64,000 nt of DNA from Pseudomonadales bacterium (GCA_002708905.1 PAPM01000024.1:62001-126000), one strand, 5' to 3'. Shown: positions 20,286 through 31,421, counted from the stretch's first letter. Made by a program: numbers and translations. The notes: generated by a model from the sequence alone, not told the origin.

Positions 20286-23200
20286 ATGAACGTAGTTGAG
20301 TTTCTGGCTTCTCTCGCGAAACAAGACATTCGTCTTTGGCTGGAAGGTGAAAACCTGCGCTTTAGTGCCCCCGAAGGTGCTTTTACCCCTGAAATTCGCG
20401 ACAAGGTTGTGGCCAACAAGCCTGCCATCATTGAATTCCTGAAGCAGGCCCGGAAACTCAACGAATCCGCAATTGAACCCGTTTCCCGTGACCAGCCTCT
20501 GGTGACATCCTATGGTCAGCAACGCCTCTGGATTCTCGATCAGTTAAATCCCAATGACGTTACCTACAATATGTCCAGTGCCTTGCGCATCAAGGGACCT
20601 TTGAACGGGGATGTGCTGGAGAAAGTGTTGCGGGAACTGGTGAAGCGGCATGAATCCCTGCGCACCTGCTTTGATGATAATGATGGCGAGCCGGTACAGA
20701 AGGTGCTGCCCCCGGAAAGCTGGCAACTGCATCGCCAGGATCTGTCCCCATTAGCTGAGGCTGACCAGCAATCGGCGGTGGAGAAAGCGGTCAATGCCGA
20801 TACTCTGACGCCCTATGATTTGAAAACCGGCCCCCTGTTTCGTGCCAGTCTGCTGCGCTTTGCTGCGGACCATCATGTATTGGTGGCCGGTATGCACCAT
20901 ATTATTTCCGATGCCTGGTCCATGGAGGTACTGGTCAAAGAACTCAGTATTCTCTACATGGCATTTTCCAGTGGCATGGGGTCGCCGTTGCCGGCACTTC
21001 CCATTCAATATGCCGATTACTCTGCCTGGCAGCGCCAGCAGATGGACAGCGGGGAAATGCAGAAGCACCTGCAGTACTGGCAGGAAACTTTAACCGGAGC
21101 GCCTTCGGTGCTGGCGTTGCCCACTGATCGACCCCGCCAGGATATTCCTTCCAATAACGGCGCGCTGAAAGTGGTGCCGTTTCCGCAAGAATTGGCGGCC
21201 CGCATCAATCGAGCCTGCAGCGAGTTAGACGTTACCCCTTTCATGTTCCTGTTAGGTGCCTGGCAACTCTTATTGGGTCGTTACGCCGACAGTCGTGACG
21301 TGGTGATTGGCTCACCCATTGCCGGTCGCAGTCGCAGTGAAGTTCAGGAGTTGATTGGTTTCTTCGTCAACCTGTTGCTGATGCGGTTGGACTTGTCCGG
21401 TAATCCAACGGTGGAAGCGTTTTACCAGCGCGTTAAAACCATGGCACTGGGTGCGTTCAGTCATCAGGATCTGCCGGTGGACCGGCTGCTTGAAGTAATG
21501 GAAGTGGAACGTCAGCCCGGTTATCCACCTTTGGCTCAGGCTGCATTCCAGCTCATCAATTTACAGGATGCCGGTTCATCCAATCCGTTTGGCGAAACGC
21601 CGGTACAGATTGAAGCCATTCCCGCCAGTCATGTTGCCGCGCGTATGGACATGGTGCTGGGTGTGGCGAAGACCGGAGATCAGTACGAAGCCAGCTTGGA
21701 ATACAACACGGATTTATTTAACGACGCCACTGTGTCCAGCATGATGGACCAGTATTTGTTCCTGTTGGATGCGTTGGCAGCGGATAAATCACAACTGGTA
21801 GATGACATCCGGTTGTACGACGACAGCCACCTCCTGCAACAGTTGGGTTTCGATGCTGCAACTCACGATCTGTTGCCTCTCAATGCCAATCAACGCTCCA
21901 TGGTGCTGGACCAGTTGGCACACCCGGATACCATTCAGAACGCCTATGGTATTTACGCGGATCTGCCATCCCGCCCTGATGTGGCATTGCTGCAGCGATC
22001 CATTCAGACTGTGGTTGACGCCTGCCCGGTGTTGCGCACCAGGCTGGTAGAGTGTCAGTTGCCTGCGGCCGATCTGGCTTACGCCATCATGCCGAAGTCC
22101 CTGCCGGTTGAATTGGAGGTGGTGGACTTAAATCATGAACATTGGTTGGGTTACAGCACCCATTCAGCCGCCATGAAGCTGATGCATCGTCCCTATAATG
22201 TATTCAGAGATCCATTGGTTCGTTATTTTCTGCTGCACAAAGAAAATCAATATCGATTGGTTGTTGCCTGTCACCACATTGTGCTGGATGGTGCGTCCAC
22301 CTATCTGTTGATGGAACGGGTACTGGGTACTTATGCCCGTTGGCTTTCAGGGGAACAGGTCGAACCGGCTTTGGATCAGGGCGCATTGCATTTTCTGCAA
22401 TGGAGCAAACCGGTTTCCGACAGTCCTCAGGTGCTGGATTATTGGGCTCAGAAAGCAGCTACGGTTGAACCCCTTAATTATTCCGTCAGCGACCGCCATC
22501 GGGAACCGGGGCACGAGTCTGAGTTCGGTGACGTGCTGGATAGCGTTGTCTTGGACCACAGGCAAGTTGCAACCCTGCGCGAGCATTGCCTACAACACAA
22601 TATTAATCTGCCGCTGTATTTTAAAACCCTGTTTGGACTCATGTTGCAACACTATTGTCGACCGGATACGGGGTTTGCGTTTGCCGAGTTTTTTGCCTGC
22701 CGCCAAAACGAATGGGCGGATTCCCTAGGCTGCTTTTATCAGCAATTCCCCTCGGTGGTGCCTGCTGAACTGCTGGGCTCAGAGGCAACGCTGGCTGATT
22801 GGCATAATGCGCTGAAACAAAGCCGCGATGCCGCACGCCAGTATCGCACAGTTTCTCTGCAGGGGCAGCAACAAGTGATGCCTTCCGGGCGCGCCACCTT
22901 CATGTTCAACTTCTACAACTTTGTCAGCCGCATCCAGATTGGTGGAGACTGCATCCAGCCGGTGATGTCAGCCCCTAAAGTGGATGGTGGCGTCCAGCTG
23001 ATTGTAAAAGATATGGGGCCGGAGCTGGAACTGGAGTTGCGTTACGACGCCGCGGTGTTCAACGGTTTTCAGTTCCTGCCTCGGTTGCTGCATCTGAATG
23101 AACAGATCCAGTTCGAAGAATTAAATGCGGCGGCTGACCTGCAGTTCCTGTCCGCTGCCGAGTTGATGGCTGCCCAGACCCATGCTCAAACGTTGGAACT

Positions 23201-26200
23201 GGTGCCGCAGGACAATGTGGTGCGGCGTTTCGAAATGGCTGCGGAGCAGTACGCCGATAACGTGGCAGTGATCAGCGGCACTGGGCAACTTTCCTACGCC
23301 GAATTGAACGCTAAAGCCAATCAACTTGCCCACCACTTGTTAGCTCAAGGTGTCGGAGCTGGTACCCGGGTGGGGGTTTGTCTGGATCGGAGTGCTGAAC
23401 TGCTGGTCGCTGTGTTAGGGGTTCTTAAGGCAGGAGCGGCCTATGTGCCATTGGACCCAGCTTATCCCAAAGAACGCCTTGCCTTTATGTTGGAGGATGC
23501 AGCGGCGCCTTTGGTGATTACCATGGCGCAGCATGTGGAGGCACTGGGGGCAACTCCCGAAAAACTTCTCACACTGGATACTGCTGCCGAGGTGATCGCA
23601 TCTCAACCGGTATCCAATCCAGGCGTGGAGATCAATCCGGATAGTCAAATTTATGTGATTTATACATCCGGTTCCACCGGGCGTCCAAAAGGCGCCATGG
23701 TCAAGCACAGTGGCGAAGCCAATCTTCAGCACTGGTATCTGGATCTGTTGGGGTTGACCCAGGAAGATTGTACTCTGCTGGTCAGTGCGGTGGGTTTCGA
23801 TCTGACCCAAAAGAATCTGTTTGCTCCCTTGCTGGTGGGCGCATCCATTGTGATGCCCGCCATGGATTTGTATGACGAGCATGAGCTGCTGAATCTGATC
23901 CGGGAACATAACGTCACCTGGGTGAACTGCGCGCCCAGTGCGTTTTATCCCATCGCTGAGTTGGCTGCGTCTGAAGGGTACAAATCGCTTCGTTCCATTC
24001 GTTATCTGGTTTTAGGGGGCGAGCCTATTCGCTTGTCTCCGCTTTATCACTGGCTTACCAGTGCCAACTCCCGGGCACAGCTGGTGAACAGTTACGGACC
24101 GACGGAATGTACAGATGTTGTGTCCTATCATGTGTTGGACTTGATCGAAAGCGATCACCAGATGATTCCCATCGGCAAGCCGGTACCCAATACCCAATTG
24201 TTTATTCTGAACGAGAATCTGCAGCAGGTGGTACCCGGATGTGTGGGTGAGATTTGTGTTGCCGGTGCGGGCGTCGGGCTTGGCTACATCAACCGACAGG
24301 AGCTTACTGACCAGGCTTTTGTTGATACCCGTTTGTGTGCCGGCAAAGTTTATCGAACCGGCGATCTGGGCCGTTTGCTACCTAATGGGGAAATCGAATA
24401 CATCGGTCGTAAGGACTTCCAGATCAAGTTGCGCGGTCTGCGTATTGAATTGGGTGAAATTGAAGTTGCGTTGAAGCGCCTTCCCGGGGTTACAGATAGC
24501 CTGGTGCTGGTGCACGAAGACCGCCTGATTGCCTATTTGGTTGCAGCGTCGGAACCTGACGCCTGGCGCGATGCGCTCAGGGATCACTTGCCGGAGTATA
24601 TGATTCCCTCGTTGTTGATTTGCGTTGATGCCTGGCCGCTGACCCCGAATGGCAAAGTGGATCGTAAAGCGCTGCCCGACCCGGAACAGGCCGTGGCGGA
24701 ACTGCAGGTTTATGTGGCACCAAGAACAGCAACGGAACAGAAGCTGGCCAAGATCTGGCAGGAGGTGCTTCAGCGCAGCCATATCGGCGTGCTGGATAAC
24801 CTGTTCGATGTGGGTGGCAATTCATTGCTCGCTACCCGTATTGTATCCCGCATCAAAAAGCAGTTTGAAATTCCCCTCAGTGTGCGGGAGTTATTTGTTG
24901 CGCCTACCATCGCTGAACTTGCCATGGCGGTGGAGCGGGCCAGTCAAACCAAGGGTGTTCCTCCCATTGAACCCATTAAGGATGACGCGCCGATCCCGCT
25001 GTCCTATGCACAACAACGTTTGTGGTTCCTGGATCAACTGGAACCCGGCAGTACCGCCTACAATATGCCGGGTGCCTTCAGGTTGCATGGGCGAATCAAC
25101 GTGCGGGCACTGCAACAGTCAGTGTATGCCATCGTTTCGCGCCATGACGTGTTGCGCACCACCATGCAGCTGGTCGAAGATGAGCCGGTCCAGGTGGTGG
25201 CGCCCGCTGCTGACTGGTCAATGCAGGTGGTGGAGCTGGCTTCTGAAACCGCACAACAGCAACAGGTGCGGATCGACCAGGAGGTGGAAGCCCTTTACGG
25301 ACACGCCTTCAACCTGAGCGCGGGGCCGCTGTTCTACGTCAAATTGTTGGTGCTGGGGGCTGAGGACTATGTGCTGCTCATCAATATGCATCACATTGTT
25401 TCCGATGGTTGGTCCAACGGTATTCTAATGCGCGAGCTGGGAATGCTTTATGATGCCTATTCCCATGGCCGTTCCTCTCCATTACCCGATCTGAAAATTC
25501 AGTACACGGATTTTGCCCGCTGGCAGAGGCAGTGGTTGTCCGGTGACGAACTGGAACGCCAGGTCAGCTATTGGCGAACCGCCCTGGCGGGCGTGGAAGT
25601 GTTAAACCTGCCCACCAATCATCCCCGTACCGTCGACACCGGGTTCGCTGGTAACGTGCTTGGTTTTTCTTTGGATGTATCGCTTACCAGAAAGCTGAAC
25701 CGGTTGACCAAAAAACAAGGTGTCAGTCTGTATATGACGGCACTTTCCGCCTATATGGTGTTGCTCTCCAAATATACCGGGCAGCAGGATATCGCGGTGG
25801 GAAGTCCCATTGCCAACCGCAACTTTGAGGAAATCGAACCGGTTATTGGTTTCTTTGTAAATACCCTGGTGGTCCGTGGTGAGCTGGACTCCGGAATGCG
25901 TTTTAGCGATTTGCTGCAACAGATTCAACAGAAGACACTGGACAGCTATGCCCATCAGGACGTGCCGTTCGAACGTCTGGTAGATGAGTTGGTCAAGGAG
26001 CGGGATATGCTCCATTCGCCCTTGTTCCAGGTGTTGTTCTCCCTGCAAAACGTGGGCGTGGATACCAGTGCATCTATTCCGGGCATTGAGCTGCAATCCA
26101 TTGCCAATAATCAGGTGGTTGCCAAGTTTGACCTTGAATTCAGTTTGATGGAGCAGGGCGACATCATTGCAGGTGAAGTGGTGTATCGAACCGGATTGTT

Positions 26201-29200
26201 TGAAAAAGCCTTTATCCAGCGTTTGATCTCACATTACATTCAGGTTCTCGAAACCATCGTCGACCAGCCTGATGTCCCGCTGGATGAGATCTCTCTGGTT
26301 TCGCCGGATGAAATGCAACAGCTGCATGGCTGGAACGCCACGGATCAGGAATATGACCGCAACGTTACCATCCATCAGTTGATTGAAGCTCAGGTGGACC
26401 GTACTCCCCATGCACCTGCCATCGTGCACGGCGAATCAACACTGACCTATTTGGAGTTGGAGCAACGGGCCAACCAACTGGCTCGCTATCTAATGCAGAC
26501 CGGCGTCCTGCCCGGTCATGTGGTGGCGCTGATGCTGCCCCGTTCGCCGGAACTGATGGTTTCCATTCTGGCGGTGATGAAGGCCGGTGCGACGTATTTG
26601 CCTTTGGACCCATCCTATCCGGTGGAGCGGATCGACTACATGCTGGCGGACTCCGGTGTGTCGGTGTTGCTGGTTGACGGGGCAATTGAAAGCTCGATCA
26701 AGGTAAAGACCTGCCTGGTTTTGCCCGAAATTTCCGCCCAATTGGATGAGCTGAGTTCCGAGCGGTTACCGCTGCAGGGCAGTGCAGATACTCTGCTTTA
26801 TGTGATCTACACCTCGGGGTCCACGGGCAAACCGAAGGGAACCGGGGCCCGTCATCGGGCCGAGGTTAACCTGCTCAATTGGTATTGTCGTGATTTCGGC
26901 ATGACAGCAACCGATCGTGTGCTGCTGATCAGTGCCGTGGGTTTTGATCTTACCCAAAAGAATTTCTTTGCACCCCTGGTGTCCGGTGCGGCGTTGGTCA
27001 TGCCCCGCAGTCACCATTACGACCCCTATGAGTTGCTGGAGGATTCTGCCCGGCACAGGGTGACCTGGATAAACTGCGCACCCAATGCGTTCTATCCGTT
27101 GTTGGATGAAGATCCGGGTTTCAGCAAGCTGCAAACTTTGCGCTGGGTTTTTCTGGGTGGTGAGCCGATTGATTTTGACCGGGTGTCCAAATGGCTGGAG
27201 CAGGGCAAAGGGCAGTTGGTAAACAGCTACGGTCCCACCGAGTGTGCGGATATCGCTACTTTCCATATTGTTGAAGGGCTGGATAAATACAAAGCCGGCA
27301 GCATTCCCATTGGGGCTGCTATCGACAACGTTAAACTCTATATTGTCGATGAAAAGTACAAACTGGTACCCCAAGGCGTGCCCGGTGAACTGTGCATCGG
27401 CGGCGAAAGCGTTGGACCCGGCTACTTCAACAATGACGAGCAAACAGCGGAAAAATTTATCGCCAATCCGTTTATGGATGATGGCTCGAAAATGTACCGT
27501 ACAGGAGACTTGGCGCGCTACCTCAGTAACGGTGAAATCGAATATCTGGGACGGATCGATTCCCAGGTGAAAATTCGGGGCTTCCGCATAGAGCCCGGTG
27601 AAATCGAAATGCTGCTGCGTCAAATGGACGGTGTCACGGCCAGTTGTGTAGTGGTGCGTGAAGACGCATCAGGTCAGAAAATTCTGGTGGGCTACGTGGT
27701 TTCAGATAAGGACTACAGTCAAGCGGCATTCCGCGCCTTCCTGCAGCCGCATTTGCCCGAATTCATGATCCCAGCTGCCGTGGTGGCATTGGATGCCATG
27801 CCTTTAACACCCAATGGCAAAGTGGCCAAGAATCAGTTGCCGCCTCCGGTAATTGAATCAGAGTCCCAGCGTGAGTTGGTAGCCCCAGCAAATGAAACAG
27901 AAGCCAAGGTGTTGGCGATCTGGAAAACCATCCTGCAACGGGAGGATCTTTCCGTTGAGGACGATTTCTTTGCTGTGGGTGGGCAGTCTCTGCTGGCGAC
28001 CCAGGTGATGTCCCGCCTGCGTCGTGAATTCCAGGTGAATGTGCCCCTGCGCGCGTTATTTGAAGCGCCCACGATTCGCAATATTGCCAATCAGGTTGAG
28101 CTGGCATTGGCTTGCCAGGCATCCGCGTTGCCCCCGGTTGAAAGCGTGGATCGTAATGGGCATCTGCCATTGTCGTTTGTGCAACAACAATTGTGGCTGC
28201 TCGATCAGCTGGACCCCGGAACCGCCGCCTACAATATGCCGGTGGCATTAAGAATTCATGGTGATTTGGATGTGGCAGCGTTTACCCAAAGCTTCAATCA
28301 GATCATCGCCCGCCATGAAACTCTGCGTACCAATTTTTCAGTGGTGCAGGGTGAACCGGTCGCTGTGATTCACCCTGCATCTGAGTGGGATTTGGAAATT
28401 CGGGACCTGTCTGACCTGGATTCCATGGCAAAAGATGAGGCGCTGCAGGCGTTGATCCACCAGCAGATGGATCTGGGCTTTGATCTCAGTTCGGATCGGC
28501 TGCTGCGCGGTGTTCTGGTCAAACTCAGTGCTGATCCAGGGCAAAAAGAATTCGCCTTTGTCGGCGCCATTCACCACATTGTATCTGACGGTTGGTCACT
28601 GAATGTGATGACCGCAGAGTTGATGGAGCTATACCAGGCGGCAATAGAGCAACGCCAGCCTCGGTTGCCTGAGCTGGACATACAATACGTGGACGTCGCC
28701 GCCTGGCAACGCAAATGGTTAACCGGCGACACGCTGGCAGAGCATGTCCAATACTGGCGTGAACGTCTCAATAACGATGGTCAGGTGTTGCAGTTACAGA
28801 CGGATTACCCTCGTCCTGCAGTGATGACCAGCAATGGTGCCGTGGCAAAGGCTCAGGTCACACCGGCAGTGGTACAACGGATTAATGCCCTGGCTAAGGA
28901 AGAAGGGGCAACCCTGTTTATGGTGTTGGTAACGGCCTACCAGCTCCTGCTGCAGAAATACACCGGCCAGGATCGTATCAACGTAGGTACGCCCATTGCC
29001 GGGCGGGATTCAGTTGAGACGGAACGTTTAGTCGGCTTCTTTATCAACACAGTGGTGTTGTCCACTGAGGTGAACCCGAACATTACCGTGCGCGAACTGC
29101 TGCGTCAGGTGCGGGAAGTTACCTTGGGAGCCTATGCCCATCAAGCGTTGCCGTTTGAAAAATTGGTAGAAGAGTTACGTCCACCCAGAGATTCATCCAG

Positions 29201-31421
29201 AACGCCTTTTTTCCAGGTGTTTATCAACTTGTTGAACCTGCCGCCGCAATCCGACGGTAACTTCGCACTGAACATTGAGCCGTTGTTGCAGGAAGACAAC
29301 CATAGCCATGCCAAATATGACTTTAACCTGTATGTGAGCGAAGAGGGCGATGGCAGTCTCGATCTGGTGATGGTGTACAACACCGATTTGTATCGGGCGG
29401 ACACCGCCCAGCGTTTCCTGGATGGTTTCTCTTATTTACTGGACGCTATTACGCAGAATGCGGAATGCCCGTTGGCAGAAGTCAGTCTGTTGGCGCAGGG
29501 TAAACCCCAGTGGTTACCTGACCTGACGCAGGCGCCGGAGAAGAAGCAATATCCCAGCCCTGTTGAGTTGTTCCTGCAACATGCAAAACAGAACAGTAAT
29601 GAGGTTGCTGTGCGTTGGCAGGGTGATGGCCAGGGTCAATCTATTAGCTATGGTGAGCTGGAGTTGCAGAGTCGTAGCATTGCCTCTGCACTTTTGCAGC
29701 GTGGTATTGGCCAGGATGACGTGGTGTCCATTTTGGCTGTTCGTTCTCCCGCGTTGATTACATCATTGTTGGGTGTCTTAAGGGCCGGAGCAGCTTTTAA
29801 TATTCTTGATTCGGGCTATCCCGTAGACCGACTGCAGGCCATACTGGCAGAAGCCAGGCCGGCTTTGTTGCTGGATGCCACGGAGCAATCCACAGACCCG
29901 GACCAGTTGCAGCAGGCACTGGGTATAACACCCGTTGCTCTTACTGCTCTGGCAGCGGAAGGTGGCGACGCCGAAGGTTTCGAGGAAAATCACGATCCCA
30001 ACTCGCTGGCGTATCTGGCGTTTACGTCGGGTTCTACAGGCAAACCCAAAGGCATCAGAGCTGACTTCGCGCCGGTTTCGCATTTTGTTGAATGGTACCG
30101 AACCACCTATCAGATTCAGCCTTCTGATCGTATTAGTATGATGTCGGGGTTGGCCCATGATCCGTTATTGCGGGACATTTTTGTCCCTCTGGCGGTAGGT
30201 GCCAGCATTGTGATTCCCGACCCCGAATGGATGCTCAACCCCGAGACCCTCTTCACCTGGTTTGATGAAAATAAAGTGAGCGTCGCACATATGACGCCCT
30301 CCATGGCCCGTCTGGTTTTGGATACCGCACCGCGCATTGCAACTAGCGACGCCAGTGGTAGCGGGGAATCCATTGCAGCATTAAGCAGTTTGCGTTTGCT
30401 GGGCATTGGTGGCGACCGTCTCTCCCGAGCGCTTGTGTCGCAACTGATGGCGTTTGCTCCCAATGCTCAGATTGCCGGGTTCTACGGAGCCACCGAAACG
30501 CCACAGGTGATGGCGGCGTTTAATGCTGTGGACGTCGACAGGTTACCGGAGTACATGCCCATCGGTCGCGGTATTGATACTGTCGACATTCTGGTTCTGG
30601 ACCAACAAGGAAACTTGTGTGGCCCGGGACAAGTGGGTGAAATCGCCATCAGAACGCCTTTTCTGAGTCAGGGTTATCTGGATGCGGATGAATCTGTGTT
30701 CCAACTTAACCGTCACTCCCACGAGGTTTCCGACCGTGTCTACCACACCGGAGATAAAGGCCGTTATCGCACTGACGGACTGGTTGAGTTCCTGGGGCGA
30801 CTGGATCAGCAGATAAAAATTCGCGGCTTCCGGGTGGAACCGCAAGAGGTGGAAACCGCGATTGTCCAGGCCTTGGGTGCATCTGCCTCATCAGTCGTTG
30901 TAGGTGGCAAGGATCCCCGCGGGGATGATTGTCTGATTGCCTACGTGGCTTGTGAATCCGAGTCGTTCAACGACGCGCTGCGACTCCAGTTACGCAGTCA
31001 GCTGCCGGAGTATATGGTCCCCTCGTTGTTTATCGCCGTGGATTCTATTCCGCTGACCCGCAATGGCAAGGTGGACAAACGTCGCCTCCCCAACCCGGAT
31101 GATCATTGGGTTGCAAAAGAGTACGTGGCGCCTCGTTCTGAGACAGAGCGGGAGATCGCCGATATCTGGCAGGCAGTACTTAAAGTGGATCAGATCAGCG
31201 TGGTGGATAATTTCTTTGACGTGGGCGGGCATTCTTTATTGGCGGTGCAGATTGTCTCCCGGGTAAAAGAGAAGTACCAGATTGAGTTCTCCATGCGGCG
31301 CCTGATGGAGATAGCCTCCATCGAGGGTATGGCGAGTTATGTGGAGAACGCCCTGTGGGTGCGGGGCACAGGCAATCAGGATGAGGACGGAGATGAAGAC
31401 TTTGAAGAGCTCGAAATTTAA
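20286..31421 (+). CDS. NRPS3: docking-C-C*-A-T-C-A-T-C-A-T
   Basis: Three-module synthetase of 3711 residues. The ATG is preceded by AGGA with a 5-nt gap. Residues 1-55 are a TubC_N docking domain. Module 6: C (71-511, HHIISDAWS, where the usual Gly of HHxxxDG is Ala), C* (527-944, HHIVLDG), A (977-1465, code DLKNVGSDVK), T (VGGNSL). Module 7: C (1569-2005, HHIVSDGWS), A (2032-2518, code DLKNFGSDIK), T (VGGQSL). Module 8: C (2625-3061), A (3090-3600), T (VGGHSL). The module-8 A domain is of a different lineage: it has LAFTSGSTGKPKG and AHDPLLRDIF, resembling Lys2-type aminoadipate domains. Its code, DPRHGGFQVK, recalls the McyE code for Glu linked through the gamma-carboxylate. An acidic residue activated at its distal carboxylate is therefore plausible. 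The C-terminus is acidic and ends FEELEI, a likely docking tail for NRPS4. Confidence 0.97.
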   Translation: MNVVEFLASLAKQDIRLWLEGENLRFSAPEGAFTPEIRDKVVANKPAIIEFLKQARKLNESAIEPVSRDQPLVTSYGQQRLWILDQLNPNDVTYNMSSALRIKGPLNGDVLEKVLRELVKRHESLRTCFDDNDGEPVQKVLPPESWQLHRQDLSPLAEADQQSAVEKAVNADTLTPYDLKTGPLFRASLLRFAADHHVLVAGMHHIISDAWSMEVLVKELSILYMAFSSGMGSPLPALPIQYADYSAWQRQQMDSGEMQKHLQYWQETLTGAPSVLALPTDRPRQDIPSNNGALKVVPFPQELAARINRACSELDVTPFMFLLGAWQLLLGRYADSRDVVIGSPIAGRSRSEVQELIGFFVNLLLMRLDLSGNPTVEAFYQRVKTMALGAFSHQDLPVDRLLEVMEVERQPGYPPLAQAAFQLINLQDAGSSNPFGETPVQIEAIPASHVAARMDMVLGVAKTGDQYEASLEYNTDLFNDATVSSMMDQYLFLLDALAADKSQLVDDIRLYDDSHLLQQLGFDAATHDLLPLNANQRSMVLDQLAHPDTIQNAYGIYADLPSRPDVALLQRSIQTVVDACPVLRTRLVECQLPAADLAYAIMPKSLPVELEVVDLNHEHWLGYSTHSAAMKLMHRPYNVFRDPLVRYFLLHKENQYRLVVACHHIVLDGASTYLLMERVLGTYARWLSGEQVEPALDQGALHFLQWSKPVSDSPQVLDYWAQKAATVEPLNYSVSDRHREPGHESEFGDVLDSVVLDHRQVATLREHCLQHNINLPLYFKTLFGLMLQHYCRPDTGFAFAEFFACRQNEWADSLGCFYQQFPSVVPAELLGSEATLADWHNALKQSRDAARQYRTVSLQGQQQVMPSGRATFMFNFYNFVSRIQIGGDCIQPVMSAPKVDGGVQLIVKDMGPELELELRYDAAVFNGFQFLPRLLHLNEQIQFEELNAAADLQFLSAAELMAAQTHAQTLELVPQDNVVRRFEMAAEQYADNVAVISGTGQLSYAELNAKANQLAHHLLAQGVGAGTRVGVCLDRSAELLVAVLGVLKAGAAYVPLDPAYPKERLAFMLEDAAAPLVITMAQHVEALGATPEKLLTLDTAAEVIASQPVSNPGVEINPDSQIYVIYTSGSTGRPKGAMVKHSGEANLQHWYLDLLGLTQEDCTLLVSAVGFDLTQKNLFAPLLVGASIVMPAMDLYDEHELLNLIREHNVTWVNCAPSAFYPIAELAASEGYKSLRSIRYLVLGGEPIRLSPLYHWLTSANSRAQLVNSYGPTECTDVVSYHVLDLIESDHQMIPIGKPVPNTQLFILNENLQQVVPGCVGEICVAGAGVGLGYINRQELTDQAFVDTRLCAGKVYRTGDLGRLLPNGEIEYIGRKDFQIKLRGLRIELGEIEVALKRLPGVTDSLVLVHEDRLIAYLVAASEPDAWRDALRDHLPEYMIPSLLICVDAWPLTPNGKVDRKALPDPEQAVAELQVYVAPRTATEQKLAKIWQEVLQRSHIGVLDNLFDVGGNSLLATRIVSRIKKQFEIPLSVRELFVAPTIAELAMAVERASQTKGVPPIEPIKDDAPIPLSYAQQRLWFLDQLEPGSTAYNMPGAFRLHGRINVRALQQSVYAIVSRHDVLRTTMQLVEDEPVQVVAPAADWSMQVVELASETAQQQQVRIDQEVEALYGHAFNLSAGPLFYVKLLVLGAEDYVLLINMHHIVSDGWSNGILMRELGMLYDAYSHGRSSPLPDLKIQYTDFARWQRQWLSGDELERQVSYWRTALAGVEVLNLPTNHPRTVDTGFAGNVLGFSLDVSLTRKLNRLTKKQGVSLYMTALSAYMVLLSKYTGQQDIAVGSPIANRNFEEIEPVIGFFVNTLVVRGELDSGMRFSDLLQQIQQKTLDSYAHQDVPFERLVDELVKERDMLHSPLFQVLFSLQNVGVDTSASIPGIELQSIANNQVVAKFDLEFSLMEQGDIIAGEVVYRTGLFEKAFIQRLISHYIQVLETIVDQPDVPLDEISLVSPDEMQQLHGWNATDQEYDRNVTIHQLIEAQVDRTPHAPAIVHGESTLTYLELEQRANQLARYLMQTGVLPGHVVALMLPRSPELMVSILAVMKAGATYLPLDPSYPVERIDYMLADSGVSVLLVDGAIESSIKVKTCLVLPEISAQLDELSSERLPLQGSADTLLYVIYTSGSTGKPKGTGARHRAEVNLLNWYCRDFGMTATDRVLLISAVGFDLTQKNFFAPLVSGAALVMPRSHHYDPYELLEDSARHRVTWINCAPNAFYPLLDEDPGFSKLQTLRWVFLGGEPIDFDRVSKWLEQGKGQLVNSYGPTECADIATFHIVEGLDKYKAGSIPIGAAIDNVKLYIVDEKYKLVPQGVPGELCIGGESVGPGYFNNDEQTAEKFIANPFMDDGSKMYRTGDLARYLSNGEIEYLGRIDSQVKIRGFRIEPGEIEMLLRQMDGVTASCVVVREDASGQKILVGYVVSDKDYSQAAFRAFLQPHLPEFMIPAAVVALDAMPLTPNGKVAKNQLPPPVIESESQRELVAPANETEAKVLAIWKTILQREDLSVEDDFFAVGGQSLLATQVMSRLRREFQVNVPLRALFEAPTIRNIANQVELALACQASALPPVESVDRNGHLPLSFVQQQLWLLDQLDPGTAAYNMPVALRIHGDLDVAAFTQSFNQIIARHETLRTNFSVVQGEPVAVIHPASEWDLEIRDLSDLDSMAKDEALQALIHQQMDLGFDLSSDRLLRGVLVKLSADPGQKEFAFVGAIHHIVSDGWSLNVMTAELMELYQAAIEQRQPRLPELDIQYVDVAAWQRKWLTGDTLAEHVQYWRERLNNDGQVLQLQTDYPRPAVMTSNGAVAKAQVTPAVVQRINALAKEEGATLFMVLVTAYQLLLQKYTGQDRINVGTPIAGRDSVETERLVGFFINTVVLSTEVNPNITVRELLRQVREVTLGAYAHQALPFEKLVEELRPPRDSSRTPFFQVFINLLNLPPQSDGNFALNIEPLLQEDNHSHAKYDFNLYVSEEGDGSLDLVMVYNTDLYRADTAQRFLDGFSYLLDAITQNAECPLAEVSLLAQGKPQWLPDLTQAPEKKQYPSPVELFLQHAKQNSNEVAVRWQGDGQGQSISYGELELQSRSIASALLQRGIGQDDVVSILAVRSPALITSLLGVLRAGAAFNILDSGYPVDRLQAILAEARPALLLDATEQSTDPDQLQQALGITPVALTALAAEGGDAEGFEENHDPNSLAYLAFTSGSTGKPKGIRADFAPVSHFVEWYRTTYQIQPSDRISMMSGLAHDPLLRDIFVPLAVGASIVIPDPEWMLNPETLFTWFDENKVSVAHMTPSMARLVLDTAPRIATSDASGSGESIAALSSLRLLGIGGDRLSRALVSQLMAFAPNAQIAGFYGATETPQVMAAFNAVDVDRLPEYMPIGRGIDTVDILVLDQQGNLCGPGQVGEIAIRTPFLSQGYLDADESVFQLNRHSHEVSDRVYHTGDKGRYRTDGLVEFLGRLDQQIKIRGFRVEPQEVETAIVQALGASASSVVVGGKDPRGDDCLIAYVACESESFNDALRLQLRSQLPEYMVPSLFIAVDSIPLTRNGKVDKRRLPNPDDHWVAKEYVAPRSETEREIADIWQAVLKVDQISVVDNFFDVGGHSLLAVQIVSRVKEKYQIEFSMRRLMEIASIEGMASYVENALWVRGTGNQDEDGDEDFEELEI
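21866..23117 (+). other. C* domain of module 6
   Basis: Second condensation-like domain of module 6, starting LLPLNANQRSMVLDQL. HHIVLDG is intact at 22272-22292, whereas the normal C domain before it has HHIISDA at 20895-20915. Boundaries are approximate. Confidence 0.8.
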
